The notes beneath the pieces are model-generated. The model did not search any database. It worked only from the letters and a program-made list of their open reading frames with translations, and was not told where the DNA came from. Of a stretch of 29,274 nucleotides of DNA, positions 8,163 through 14,899 are shown in pieces. The stretch covers positions 1-29,274 of the forward strand of contig JAYTMY010000098.1 in the NCBI GenBank assembly GCA_043748535.1. The letters are read 5' to 3'. The position numbers and the translations under genes were made by a program. Position 1 is the first letter of the stretch, and each line of letters begins with the position of its first letter. Origin of the DNA: CAMCSH01 sp043748535. GTDB taxonomy: Bacteria; Verrucomicrobiota; Lentisphaeria; Lentisphaerales; Lentisphaeraceae.

Positions 8163-8585
8163 TCACGATTCTTCTTTTCTCGCCGCTGCAGGATGAAAAA
8201 TGCCGATGAGGAGGAAGATGAGCCCCAAGCCACTGACCAGCAAAGGCGGCCCCCACAAGGTCATGAAGCAATCAATCTCGGCACCTTCCGGATCATTCAC
8301 TTGATAAAACACGGTGACTCGATCACCGGGTCGAAGATCCCACTCGGTTGAACCCAATGATGACCTAGCTGTGTAGCGATGGCCCTGCGCATCTTCAAAG
8401 GAGAATTCCGGCCGGAGTGATCGTTTGCTACCATGAATCAAAGTTGTTATGACCGCTTCAGCTTTAACGCTACGACTCAGTTTCCACGCGTGGATGCCAG
8501 CCCAAAGGATGGCAAGGGCGAGAAGGATGCAGCCAAACCAACGTAGGCTTCGGCATCCTGCCGCATTGATCGGTTTCTTGGCCAT
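8163..8585 (-). CDS. DUF3592-like small membrane protein
   Basis: A 140-residue protein with an N-terminal transmembrane helix (about 14-33, WFGCILLALAILWAGIHAW), an extracytoplasmic beta domain (about 38-100) and a second helix (about 109-130). The central segment PEFSFEDAQGHRYTARSS... GDRVTVFYQVNDPEGAEI matches DUF3592 (family pattern: Y.F...G..Y......G..V.V.YdP.nP..a). The function of the family is unknown. The ATG at 8585 is preceded two bases away by the stop of a 14-codon reading frame that begins in duplicated copy B (ATG at 8633), so it could be translated by reinitiation. Confidence 0.8.
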   Translation of the reverse strand: MAKKPINAAGCRSLRWFGCILLALAILWAGIHAWKLSRSVKAEAVITTLIHGSKRSLRPEFSFEDAQGHRYTARSSLGSTEWDLRPGDRVTVFYQVNDPEGAEIDCFMTLWGPPLLVSGLGLIFLLIGIFHPAAARKEES

Positions 8586-8626
8586 GAATTACCCCATCTC
8601 TGCAAGTTCGGTTGCCGCGGTTTCCC

Positions 8627-8664
8627 CGTTCATGATTTCCGCTCCAGGTTGATTGGCGACAATA
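8627..8664. repeat. Copy B of the duplicated segment, joined to the IS remnant
   Basis: Near-identical to 8071-8110. On the minus strand it carries the same ribosome binding site and ATG (8633), but the reading frame behind it now runs only 14 codons (MNGETAATELAEMG) and stops just before the DUF3592-like gene. The other edge, at 8665, abuts the truncated transposase sequence. Confidence 0.88.
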
Positions 8665-9188
8665 TCAGGCCGGCGATCAAAGTGAGGGTGCCATGGCGGG
8701 TATATTCGTACTCGAGCTTGGCCAGCTTCCCCGGCGCCCTAGGCTGGTCGGGGGCGATGCTTTCGAGCTCTTGCATGCGGGTCTTCTCGTCGGCGCAGAC
8801 GCTGTTGAGCGCCTGCTTGGCGAGCGCTTCGGCTTAGCATAGAGATCAAGAACCGCCTGGCTGCGCGGCTCGAATTCCGGCGTGCCGTGCTCAGCGGAGG
8901 TGAGCCAGTACTTGCTGCGATGAGGTTTGACATCGCCCTTGCGCAGAATCCTGCCGATGCTGAAGACGCTGATTGCGCTGACGATCTTTTGCTCGATGAC
9001 GGCTTCCGGGGCACTTCCTGATTCCCTTGGGAGAAGGACAGTCCGTAGGTCTCCGGCGGCTCGCAGGCGATCTTGATGATGGCGGCGACCAGTGCGACGC
9101 TGAACTCTGGAGGCGCGCCGCTGCGGGGCTTGTCGGCAAGGGCTTTGTGGATGATGGCGCGGTCGAGGCCACGGTGAAGAAGGCTCAA
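8665..9188 (-). pseudogene. IS630-family transposase, frameshifted and 3'-truncated
   Basis: Three minus-strand frames together read like an IS630 transposase. From 9188 comes GLDRAIIHKALADKPRSGAP and IIKIACEPPETYG (helix-turn-helix/linker region). After a shift near 9015 comes ISVFSIGRILRKGDVKPHRSKYWL (family: ISxxSVGRxLKxxxLKPHRxxYWL), then PEFE...VLDLYA. After another shift near 8836 comes SVCADEKTRMQELESIAPDQP and LEYEYTRHGTLTLIAG, the family's CVDEKTxIQALER / FEYxRHGT region holding the first catalytic Asp. The reading ends at 8665, so the second and third catalytic acidic residues are missing. It is non-functional. Confidence 0.9.
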
Positions 9189-9304
9189 GCATCAGGCAGG
9201 GCGCGAAAGCCTCAAACGGAGGGATACAGGTCGCAAGAATTTCAGGAGCGAGAAAATCGTTTGGATTGGCTCCGCTGCTTCTCATGAATATGGGGGACTG
9301 ACCT
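8665..9304 (-). mobile_element. Remnant of an IS630-family insertion sequence
   Basis: The pseudogene plus about 115 bp ahead of its first recognisable codons. The outer edge is placed near the text GTCAGTCCCCCATATTCATGA (minus strand, about 9285-9304), which resembles the terminal region of such elements, next to a TA dinucleotide (the IS630 target). The other terminus is missing. The exact boundary is inference. Confidence 0.6.
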
Positions 9305-9312
9305 AATGAACG

Positions 9313-9330
9313 CGGACTTGCATGAGTCCG
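9313..9330. repeat. Small perfect hairpin between the receiver gene and the IS remnant
   Basis: CGGACT and AGTCCG flank a 6-nt loop. It lies 9 bp past the stop of the minus-strand receiver gene but has no T-run, so a terminator role is uncertain. Confidence 0.4.
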
Positions 9331-9339
9331 AGACGCCAA

Positions 9340-9873
9340 TTACTCGTCTTTGCGGATCTGATCCATCATCGAGTTACGGCTGCGATTCTGGCCGAAGTTC
9401 TGCAGGAACTCACCGAATTCTGAGTCAACATGCTGAGGATCGCGGAGTTTTTCGGTGCGTTCGCGGATGTTTTGTTCACTCATGCCGAAGCCGACATGAT
9501 AATCCACCGACAAGGCGGAGTGGACGGCATCAATCAGCTCACGGGCTGAGAAACCTTTCTGCAGGATGACGGTGAAGCCTTCGGAGGCGTTCATCAGGAA
9601 TTCTTCGTCCCTGGCGAGGTCGGCAATGCCGATGATCGGGATGCGATCGAGGGTTTTCATCGAGATGAAGTCGCCGAGGTCGAAATTATGTAGGCCGGGG
9701 AGGCGGACATCGCAGACGATGAGGGAGACGGCGTAATTGAGTTTGTCGAGGCGGCTGATCAGATCTTGGCCGTTGAGGGCGGTTTCGACAGTATGCCCCT
9801 CAGAGGCGATGAGTCGAGCATAACTCGAGCCGGCGATCAGGTCAGCGGTGCAGACGAGGATGGTTGAGCCCAT
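9340..9873 (-). CDS. Atypical response-regulator receiver domain protein
   Basis: A 177-residue protein made of one receiver domain (about 4-120) and a polar tail with no DNA-binding domain. The predicted phosphoacceptor is D55 (LIVCDVRLPGL) and the conserved Lys is K106 (VILQKGFS). The N-terminal acidic pocket is reduced: the usual V-D-D is C-T-A-D here, with only D11. The switch Thr/Ser position reads IIGIAD, with no hydroxyl residue. Phosphorylation may therefore be altered or absent. The ATG at 9873 has AGGAG at 9879-9883 with 5-nt spacing; a longer reading to 9912 is less likely. No histidine kinase lies nearby. It diverges from the HDOD/cyclase-like pair across 224 bp. Confidence 0.82.
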   Translation of the reverse strand: MGSTILVCTADLIAGSSYARLIASEGHTVETALNGQDLISRLDKLNYAVSLIVCDVRLPGLHNFDLGDFISMKTLDRIPIIGIADLARDEEFLMNASEGFTVILQKGFSARELIDAVHSALSVDYHVGFGMSEQNIRERTEKLRDPQHVDSEFGEFLQNFGQNRSRNSMMDQIRKDE

Positions 9874-9890
9874 GGCAACTCCTAGAGGTT

Positions 9891-9919
9891 TTATATAGTA
9901 GCCACCATACACTTGAGGA
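9891..9919 (-). promoter_or_regulatory. Weak candidate promoter for the receiver gene
   Basis: On the minus strand TATATA (near 9891-9896) lies 17 bp after TTCCTC, which matches the -35 consensus poorly. The strong A/T hexamer just ahead of the gene is the main support. Confidence 0.25.
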
Positions 9920-10038
9920 AGGAGAAGCCAAGAGGCCTTTACGGATTTTCGCCATCGAATGCTTCAGGCGGAGGATCATCGCCAAGTAAGGCATCTGGGG
10001 ATGAGCCGGATCAGGCAAGGAATTCAGGGTGAATCGTT

Positions 10039-10050
10039 CCTGCCGGCAGG
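10039..10050. promoter_or_regulatory. 12-bp perfect palindrome upstream of the HDOD gene
   Basis: CCTGCCGGCAGG is a perfect palindrome about 47 bp before the HDOD start, in the divergent 9874-10097 gap. It could be an operator for a dimeric regulator; nothing else in this gap is recognisable. Confidence 0.3.
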
Positions 10051-10097
10051 CAAAGTTCATGATTGCGGCTTAGTGTGGAAGCAAGGCAGGAGCGTTT

Positions 10098-10958
10098 ATG
10101 TCCGAGCAATTCAAACTCAAAGTCACTTCAGCGATAGAGAAGGTGCCGTCGCTTCCTCTGACTGCGCTGAAGATCGTCAAATTAGCCAACGATATCAACT
10201 CACCGCCGAAGGACATGTTGGACACCATCAAGATGGATCCGATGATCACAGCCAAGGTCTTGAAGCTGATCAACTCCTCTTATTTTGGTCTCAGCCAGCA
10301 GGTCACCGACCTTCGCCAGGCCTTGGTGATGCTGGGTGCCAACACGGTGAAAAACATCGCTCTAGCTTCGGCTCTTCTTTCGACGATGCGGAGCAATACG
10401 GCAGTCATCGGCGGACTTGACCAGGATGCGCTCTGGCTGAGATCATTGGCGACGGCTTGCGGCGCCAAGCTGGCGGCGAAAAATGCCGGCGTACCGCGGG
10501 CTCAAATCGAAGAATTCTTCCTCCTCGGACTGCTCCATGATTGCGGCAGGATCTTCTGTTTTCAGATGCTCTCCCAAGAGTATCTTGCGGTTCTCGTGAA
10601 AGCTCAGAAAGAACAGCTACCCATCTCCGAGGTCGAACTCAGTGAGTTCGAAATGCGCTCGCCGCAAATCGGCGGTCTTCTGGCGGAGCGATGGCAGCTC
10701 CCCGGCAACATCCATGACGCCATTTTGTACCATGAAACCCCCCTTGAATCCCCAGATCACGCCCGTGAAGTGGCGATTATCACTGTCGCCCGGCATCTGG
10801 TGCAAACCCTCAGTCTCGGCTGGAATGACGGCCTTCTCGTTCCTCCCTTACCGATTGAAGTGATTGCTAAATCCGGGGTCGATTTCGAGCGGCTCCGGGG
10901 CGATTTCTCGGTGATTCGCGACGAGGTCGAGAAAGCTAAAATGTTTATTCAACGATGA
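10098..10958 (+). CDS. HDOD domain signalling protein
   Basis: A 286-residue protein consisting almost entirely of an HDOD domain (about 8-210). Typical elements are the opening VPSLPLTALKIVKLANDINS, the segment DPMITAKVLKLINSSYFGL, the VMLGANTVKNIALA turn, and LLHDCGRI where true HD-domain enzymes carry metal ligands. HDOD proteins lack the full metal site and are usually non-enzymatic scaffolds in signalling, motility or stress networks. The ATG at 10098 has AGGAG at 10088-10092 with 5-nt spacing. It is followed after 49 bp by a cyclase-like gene, probably in the same operon. Confidence 0.92.
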   Translation: MSEQFKLKVTSAIEKVPSLPLTALKIVKLANDINSPPKDMLDTIKMDPMITAKVLKLINSSYFGLSQQVTDLRQALVMLGANTVKNIALASALLSTMRSNTAVIGGLDQDALWLRSLATACGAKLAAKNAGVPRAQIEEFFLLGLLHDCGRIFCFQMLSQEYLAVLVKAQKEQLPISEVELSEFEMRSPQIGGLLAERWQLPGNIHDAILYHETPLESPDHAREVAIITVARHLVQTLSLGWNDGLLVPPLPIEVIAKSGVDFERLRGDFSVIRDEVEKAKMFIQR

Positions 10959-11007
10959 GCTAAAATCATCTTTTCGGGCGGCAGCAGTCGAGGAGGCAAG
11001 GGATTTC

Positions 11008-11619
11008 ATGAGCCATTTGATCACCAATGACAATTTCCTGCACAAGATAGATCAGATCGAAAGGATCGACGGTTTGTGCATTTTTATCGATATCGTTGAT
11101 TCCACACGAATGAAGTTCGACGGAGCTCAAGTTTGGATCAAAGAGATCTGTGGCACTTTTTCCTCCATCCAGGTGCGGCTGGAGCCGGTGCAGCCGCTGA
11201 AAACGATCGGGGACGAGCTGATGTATTTTATTCCTGAGTCGGAAATTGACGCATTGGGACTCACGACACTGAAAATTTTTGAAGTGCTGTGCGATCTGCT
11301 GACTTTTGACCGCTTTGAAGAGGTTCGTTCGGTCCGTATTGGCGCCGCCTGGTGCAGCGGCGTCTACCCCATAACCTTCCGCGCCGGCGTCTCGGATTAC
11401 TACGGCCTCGATATCGATCTTTGCGCCCGGCTGTGTAACCTGGCCGCAGAACGTGAGCTGATCATCAATGAGGCGCTTCAGATGAAGTTGACCGAGGATT
11501 TCCGGAAGCTACCGGATGGCCAAAACTTTCATTTTATCCTCAAACTTCGCGGGCCTTGGCCGATGCGGATCAAAGGGATTGAACACTATGTCAACATCTT
11601 CAAGCTCCCCTGTGACTAA
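11008..11619 (+). CDS. Class III adenylate/guanylate cyclase-like protein (diverged)
   Basis: A 203-residue single-domain protein. Motifs of the class III catalytic fold are visible: IFIDIVDST (26-33; D28 is the first metal ligand), LKTIGDELMYF (K65 at the base-recognition position, D69 the second metal ligand), and YYGLDIDLCARLCNLA (131-146), which aligns with the usual YxGxxVNxAARL. In that last motif the catalytic Asn is replaced by Asp (D137), while the transition-state Arg (R141) is kept. It may be a weak or altered cyclase or a non-catalytic sensor. The ATG at 11008 follows AGGAGG and AAGGG elements. It has no membrane segment or sensor domain, and could be controlled by the neighbouring HDOD protein. 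Confidence 0.75.
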   Translation: MSHLITNDNFLHKIDQIERIDGLCIFIDIVDSTRMKFDGAQVWIKEICGTFSSIQVRLEPVQPLKTIGDELMYFIPESEIDALGLTTLKIFEVLCDLLTFDRFEEVRSVRIGAAWCSGVYPITFRAGVSDYYGLDIDLCARLCNLAAERELIINEALQMKLTEDFRKLPDGQNFHFILKLRGPWPMRIKGIEHYVNIFKLPCD

Positions 11620-11676
11620 GCTTTGAGGCCTTGTCATCGGCACCGAAGTCACCCCTGCATACTTCTCATTTAAGAC

Positions 11677-11707
11677 AAAAGCCGCGCAGATCTCCTGCTC
11701 GGCTTTT
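11677..11707 (+). terminator. Rho-independent terminator-like hairpin after the cyclase-like gene
   Basis: AAAAGCCG...CGGCTTTT forms an 8-bp outer stem enclosing an inner GCAG/CTGC stem with loop ATCTC. It lies 58 bp after the stop codon. Confidence 0.75.
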
Positions 11708-11755
11708 GCTGGACGCTTCATCGCCCCGAGAGGCCATGAAACAATTGTGGTTTAA

Positions 11756-11778
11756 GGAGGGCAGTGATTTAGCCCTCC
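11756..11778 (+). terminator. Second terminator-like hairpin
   Basis: GGAGGGC and GCCCTCC pair perfectly around a 9-nt loop, followed by a T-rich CATCTTTCTTGTTT tail. Together with the hairpin at 11677 it isolates the next gene from upstream transcription. Confidence 0.5.
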
Positions 11779-11945
11779 CATCTTTCTTGTTTATAACTAT
11801 ACACATCGAAACTGTAACTTTAAGGGCCTGACTTTAAGCAATGCAGCATTTTTTTTCAAAAACCGTAAAGATTTAAGTTTTAAGATTTGCCATGTGGTGT
11901 AAACTTTTAGTGCCAACCCCAAAATAACCAAAAAGGAATGTCGAC
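11779..11945 (+). promoter_or_regulatory. AT-rich control region of the S24 repressor gene with paired direct repeats
   Basis: This stretch is much more AT-rich than its surroundings. ACTTTAAG occurs at 11817-11824 and 11831-11838, and AAGATTT at 11868-11874 and 11882-11888; both pairs have a 14-bp period. TTAAG recurs between them. These are candidate operator sites for the downstream repressor. AAGGA at 11933-11937 is the ribosome binding site. No promoter hexamers stand out. Confidence 0.4.
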
Positions 11946-12842
11946 ATGAAACTGACACAGCAAGAACGCGATGCGATGGCCGCCTGGATGAGCAAGAAAG
12001 GTCTGACGCAGCAAGCCGTCGGCAAAATCATCAAGGTCACTCACGTGAGCGTCATGAAATGGGTGAAGGGCGGCGGCATTCGTCCGACTCAACTCGCGCT
12101 CCTTCGTCCCTTGATTGCTCCTTACATGCAACTGGACCCGAAACGTCAACCGACGGGCGAATTGATCGCGCTCCGCACCAAACTGCAGTCGCACTCGGCC
12201 CAACATCCGGCCCTGATCCGTCTCCACCTCACCACCCTCGATCAGATGGAAGAGTTCTTGCGCGAGATGGATCTGGAAGCGGCCAAAGCAGCTCGTCTGA
12301 GCGAAGCTTCAGCCCCCGTCGTGCGCCTGCCGCTCACCCCGGTGATCTCCTTGCCTCTGGTTCGTTCGCAGCAAGCCACCAGCACCCTGGAAGATGTTGC
12401 TGCCGGCCCCGCCACCAGCATGATCAGCGGCTTGATCCCGGCTGCCGTCAAAGGCATGGAAAATGACCGGAATATCCAGGTCATCACCTTGTCCGGCACC
12501 AGCATGGAACCTACCTTCATGGACCGCGAATGGCTGATCCTCCGCAAATTCGACGGCGGCCCCATCGTCCTCGGAAAAGAGGCCGACCAGGAAAACAGCC
12601 TGAAACGCGCTTATTCGGAAATGGCCGACGGCAGCGTTGTCGTCTTGTCGCAAGACAATGGCCAAACCATCACCTGCAAACGCATCGCTTACCGTTGGCA
12701 GGGTAAAACCCGCGAACTTTGGCTGGTTGCCGATAACAAGGCAGAACCCGGCTATCCCCGCGCCCTCACCGCGGATGCCAATCTGACGGTTTATGGCAAG
12801 GTCATCGGCCGCGCCGATATCAACTCCATCGAAATGACCTGA
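11946..12842 (+). CDS. S24-family (LexA/CI-type) transcriptional repressor
   Basis: A 298-residue protein. Residues 19-42 form a helix-turn-helix (LTQQAVGKIIKVTHVSVMKWV). A long helical linker (about 65-125) follows. The C-terminal S24 peptidase domain carries the serine motif SGTSMEPT (S186) and the lysine in TITCKRI (K245), the Ser-Lys dyad of self-cleaving repressors. A plausible cleavage site is VAAG at 151-154 (Ala153-Gly154), which precedes the Ser as in LexA. An unusual 25-residue insertion (about 203-228, GGPIVLGKEADQE...) lies between the two catalytic motifs. The start has AAGGA 8 nt upstream. It is a single-gene unit between terminators, consistent with autoregulation; the helix-turn-helix is CI/Cro-like rather than the LexA winged form, so it is not called lexA. 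Confidence 0.85.
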   Translation: MKLTQQERDAMAAWMSKKGLTQQAVGKIIKVTHVSVMKWVKGGGIRPTQLALLRPLIAPYMQLDPKRQPTGELIALRTKLQSHSAQHPALIRLHLTTLDQMEEFLREMDLEAAKAARLSEASAPVVRLPLTPVISLPLVRSQQATSTLEDVAAGPATSMISGLIPAAVKGMENDRNIQVITLSGTSMEPTFMDREWLILRKFDGGPIVLGKEADQENSLKRAYSEMADGSVVVLSQDNGQTITCKRIAYRWQGKTRELWLVADNKAEPGYPRALTADANLTVYGKVIGRADINSIEMT

Positions 12843-12881
12843 AGTCCGGTCTTTCGACAGCGGCACAGTTCAGCTTGAAAC

Positions 12882-12918
12882 AAAGCGCCCCAGAGCCCCA
12901 GCTCTGGGGCGTTTTGTT
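12882..12918 (+). terminator. Strong rho-independent terminator
   Basis: A 15-bp stem, AAAGCGCCCCAGAGC with GCTCTGGGGCGTTTT, closes a 4-nt CCCA loop and runs into a T-rich tail, 40 bp after the repressor stop. Confidence 0.93.
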
Positions 12919-12970
12919 TGTGTTGCTGAAATCGGCCACTTGTCGACACTGTTTAGGCAGGGAACGGCTC

Positions 12971-12999
12971 TTGGCAAGGGGGCGATCGTGGGCTAGCTT
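12971..12999 (+). promoter_or_regulatory. Candidate promoter for the ClpP-like gene
   Basis: TTGGCA (12971-12976) and TAGCTT (12994-12999) are 17 bp apart, 31 bp ahead of the ATG at 13030. The -35 match is good and the -10 match is weak. Confidence 0.4.
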
Positions 13000-13029
13000 G
13001 TGGTCTCTCGATTAACCCCAGGAATCCCG

Positions 13030-13647
13030 ATGATGAACTCCATCCGCCGCCTCGATGATGAACATGACTGCGACTCGAAAGATAAAAAAGAGAAGGGCGA
13101 AGCCGACAAGATGCTCGGCGAGATGCTTGCCACTCGCACGATCATCATCGCCGAAGAAGTCTCCCCTGAGCTGTCGCGCCGCGTCCTGGGTCAGCTGGTG
13201 CTGCTCAATCGCCGCAGCGAAACCGAGCCGATCCGCGTCTACATCAACTCCCCCGGCGGCTGCGCCGACTCCGGCTTCGCCATCTACGACATGCTGCGCT
13301 TCTTCCCGGCCCCGGTGATCACCATCGTCAGCGGCCTCTGCGCCTCGGCTGGCATCGTCATCTTCCTCGCCGCCGAAAAGGGCAAGCGCCTGTCGCTCGC
13401 CAACTCGCGCTTCATGCTGCACCAGCCCTCCACCGGCGTCCGCGGCACCGCCTCCGATATCGAAATCACCGCCGACGAGATCATCAAGACCCGCGTCCGC
13501 TACAACTCCCTCGTTGGTGAATGCACCGGCAAAACCATGGAACAAGTCACCAAAGACTGCGACCGCGACTTCTGGCTTTCCCCCGAAGAATGCGTCGCCT
13601 ACAACTTGGTCGACCGCATCGTCGTCCGTTCTTCCGACATCGGCTGA
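13030..13647 (+). CDS. ClpP-family serine protease (paralog-type)
   Basis: A 205-residue member of the Clp protease proteolytic subunit family. The handle region RVLGQLVLLNRRSETEPIRVYINSPGG, the nucleophile motif GLCASAG (S106), the histidine motif FMLHQPSTG (H131) and the third-residue segment KDCDRDFWLSPEECVAYNLVD (Asp within 176-180) are all present, so it is probably active. Around the Ser it reads ASAG rather than the AASMG of housekeeping ClpP, and after His it reads STGVRG rather than LGGxQG, pointing to a secondary paralog. The N-terminus is longer and charged (residues 8-27). The ATG at 13030 has AGGA with 6-nt spacing. No Clp ATPase is adjacent. A terminator-like hairpin begins 29 bp after its stop. 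Confidence 0.88.
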   Translation: MMNSIRRLDDEHDCDSKDKKEKGEADKMLGEMLATRTIIIAEEVSPELSRRVLGQLVLLNRRSETEPIRVYINSPGGCADSGFAIYDMLRFFPAPVITIVSGLCASAGIVIFLAAEKGKRLSLANSRFMLHQPSTGVRGTASDIEITADEIIKTRVRYNSLVGECTGKTMEQVTKDCDRDFWLSPEECVAYNLVDRIVVRSSDIG

Positions 13648-13664
13648 TTACGGACTTCTCGAGC

Positions 13665-14789
13665 ATGAATGCCTCCACCAGCCCCGATGGCTTTGCCGCG
13701 GGGCTGGTGCGTTTTTCCTGTCCGATGTGCCGCAGCACCCTGGAGGCGGAACTTAAGCTCCAGAATGCCAGGATCTCGTGCCCTAGATGCCGTCACACCA
13801 GTGCCGTGCCTGCGCCGTCACTGCCTCCTGGTGCCGTCATCGCCGGCGGCCGCATCATCCGTTTCCTCGGTGGCGGCGGCATGGGCGAAGTCTATGAAGT
13901 CCTGCTCCCCGACGGACGCAACGGCGCCTTGAAAATCCTCAAGAAAGGCCGAGCTCAAGCGGAAGATTTGCTTTCCTTCCGGACCGAAGCCGAGCTCTCG
14001 CTGCGCCTCAATCACCCCAATGTCATCCGCGGCTGGGAATATGGCGATCACCAAGGTCAGCCCTTTTTGATCTCCGAAGTGGTGCAAGGACGGACGGTTG
14101 AAGATTTGCTCCGCCGCCGCACCGTCATCGACGAGGGCGAAGCCCTACGCCTCTGTCTCTCCGTTTGCGAGGGTATGGCTTACGCCTGGAAAGAAGCCAG
14201 AATCATCCACCGCGATTTGAAGCCGGCGAACATCATGTTGACCCGCGGCAATGTTGTCAAAATCCTCGACCTCGGGGTCGGCATCCGTGCCGATCAGACC
14301 GAGAAGGAATATCTCGCCATCGGCACCCCTCCCTACATGAGCCCGGAACAGGCATCGAAGCCCAAGTCGATCGACCATCGTTCGGACATCTATTCTCTCG
14401 GGGCCTGCCTGTATGAGATGATCACCGGCATTGAGCCCTACCAAGGCACCGCCGACGAAGTGATCAACAAAGTGGCGCGTCAGGCGCCGCCGCCGCCAGA
14501 GGAACGTCGCCCGGGGATTTCGAACTCGATCTCCGCCCTCATTTGCCGCTTCATGGCTCGCGATCGGGCGAAGCGGCCGCAAAGCTGGGAGGACGCAGCA
14601 TTGGAAATTCGCGATTTGCTCGAGCCTAAAACCGCGGGATCGGCGCCGGAAAACGTGCCGGCCTCATACACCTACGTCGCCGCGGAAGATCGCGGCGCTT
14701 TCACTTGGTTGTGGGCCCTGGCCCTCAGCGCTCTTGCCCTCCTGGGCTTGGCTTGGTTCTTCTTGGTAAAAGCCGGTCTGATAAAATAA
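13665..14789 (+). CDS. Membrane-anchored Ser/Thr protein kinase with N-terminal zinc ribbon
   Basis: A 374-residue Hanks-type kinase. A zinc ribbon comes first (C19-C22 and C39-C42, CPMC...CPRC). The kinase domain (about 62-320) has the Gly-rich loop LGGGGMGEVYE (68-78), the ATP Lys K90 (ALKIL), the catalytic loop HRDLKPANIM (182-191), DLG (202-204, in place of DFG) and the GTPPYMSPEQ activation segment (220-229). A single transmembrane helix ends the protein (about 347-369), leaving no extracytoplasmic sensor. The catalytic residues are intact. The start at 13665 has only a weak ribosome binding site, and codons 4-17 form a terminator-like hairpin. An alternative start is the GTG at 13707, just ahead of the ribbon. 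It sits 110 bp upstream of the giant adhesin gene; a functional link is unproven. Confidence 0.9.
   Translation: MNASTSPDGFAAGLVRFSCPMCRSTLEAELKLQNARISCPRCRHTSAVPAPSLPPGAVIAGGRIIRFLGGGGMGEVYEVLLPDGRNGALKILKKGRAQAEDLLSFRTEAELSLRLNHPNVIRGWEYGDHQGQPFLISEVVQGRTVEDLLRRRTVIDEGEALRLCLSVCEGMAYAWKEARIIHRDLKPANIMLTRGNVVKILDLGVGIRADQTEKEYLAIGTPPYMSPEQASKPKSIDHRSDIYSLGACLYEMITGIEPYQGTADEVINKVARQAPPPPEERRPGISNSISALICRFMARDRAKRPQSWEDAALEIRDLLEPKTAGSAPENVPASYTYVAAEDRGAFTWLWALALSALALLGLAWFFLVKAGLIK
13676..13716 (+). terminator. Terminator-like hairpin inside the 5' end of the kinase coding region
   Basis: CACCAGCCCC (13676-13685) pairs perfectly with GGGGCTGGTG (13700-13709), with an inner GGC/GCC pair in the loop, followed by CGTTTTT (13710-13716). 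It lies 29 bp after the ClpP stop and covers kinase codons 4-17. It could end the clpP transcript or act as an attenuator for the kinase. Confidence 0.7.
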
Positions 14790-14809
14790 AGACAATTTCA
14801 TCGTCTCGC

Positions 14810-14838
14810 TCGTCAGCTTAGGCAGAGGAGATTATATT
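14810..14838 (+). promoter_or_regulatory. Candidate promoter for the adhesin/T1SS operon
   Basis: TCGTCA (14810-14815) and TATATT (14833-14838) are 17 bp apart, 62 bp before the ATG at 14900. The -10 matches 5 of 6 consensus positions; the -35 matches 4 of 6. Confidence 0.4.
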
Positions 14839-14899
14839 CAGCGCCTCAAACCGCGTCGCGCGTCCCGTCACTACCAATCCGTCTCTGAGGATCCGTCTC

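Noticed and set aside
13030..14789. ClpP-like protease plus kinase considered as an antiphage defence module
   Set aside because: Both have ordinary catalytic motifs and no nuclease, pore or sensor partner is nearby; an adhesion or housekeeping context fits better.
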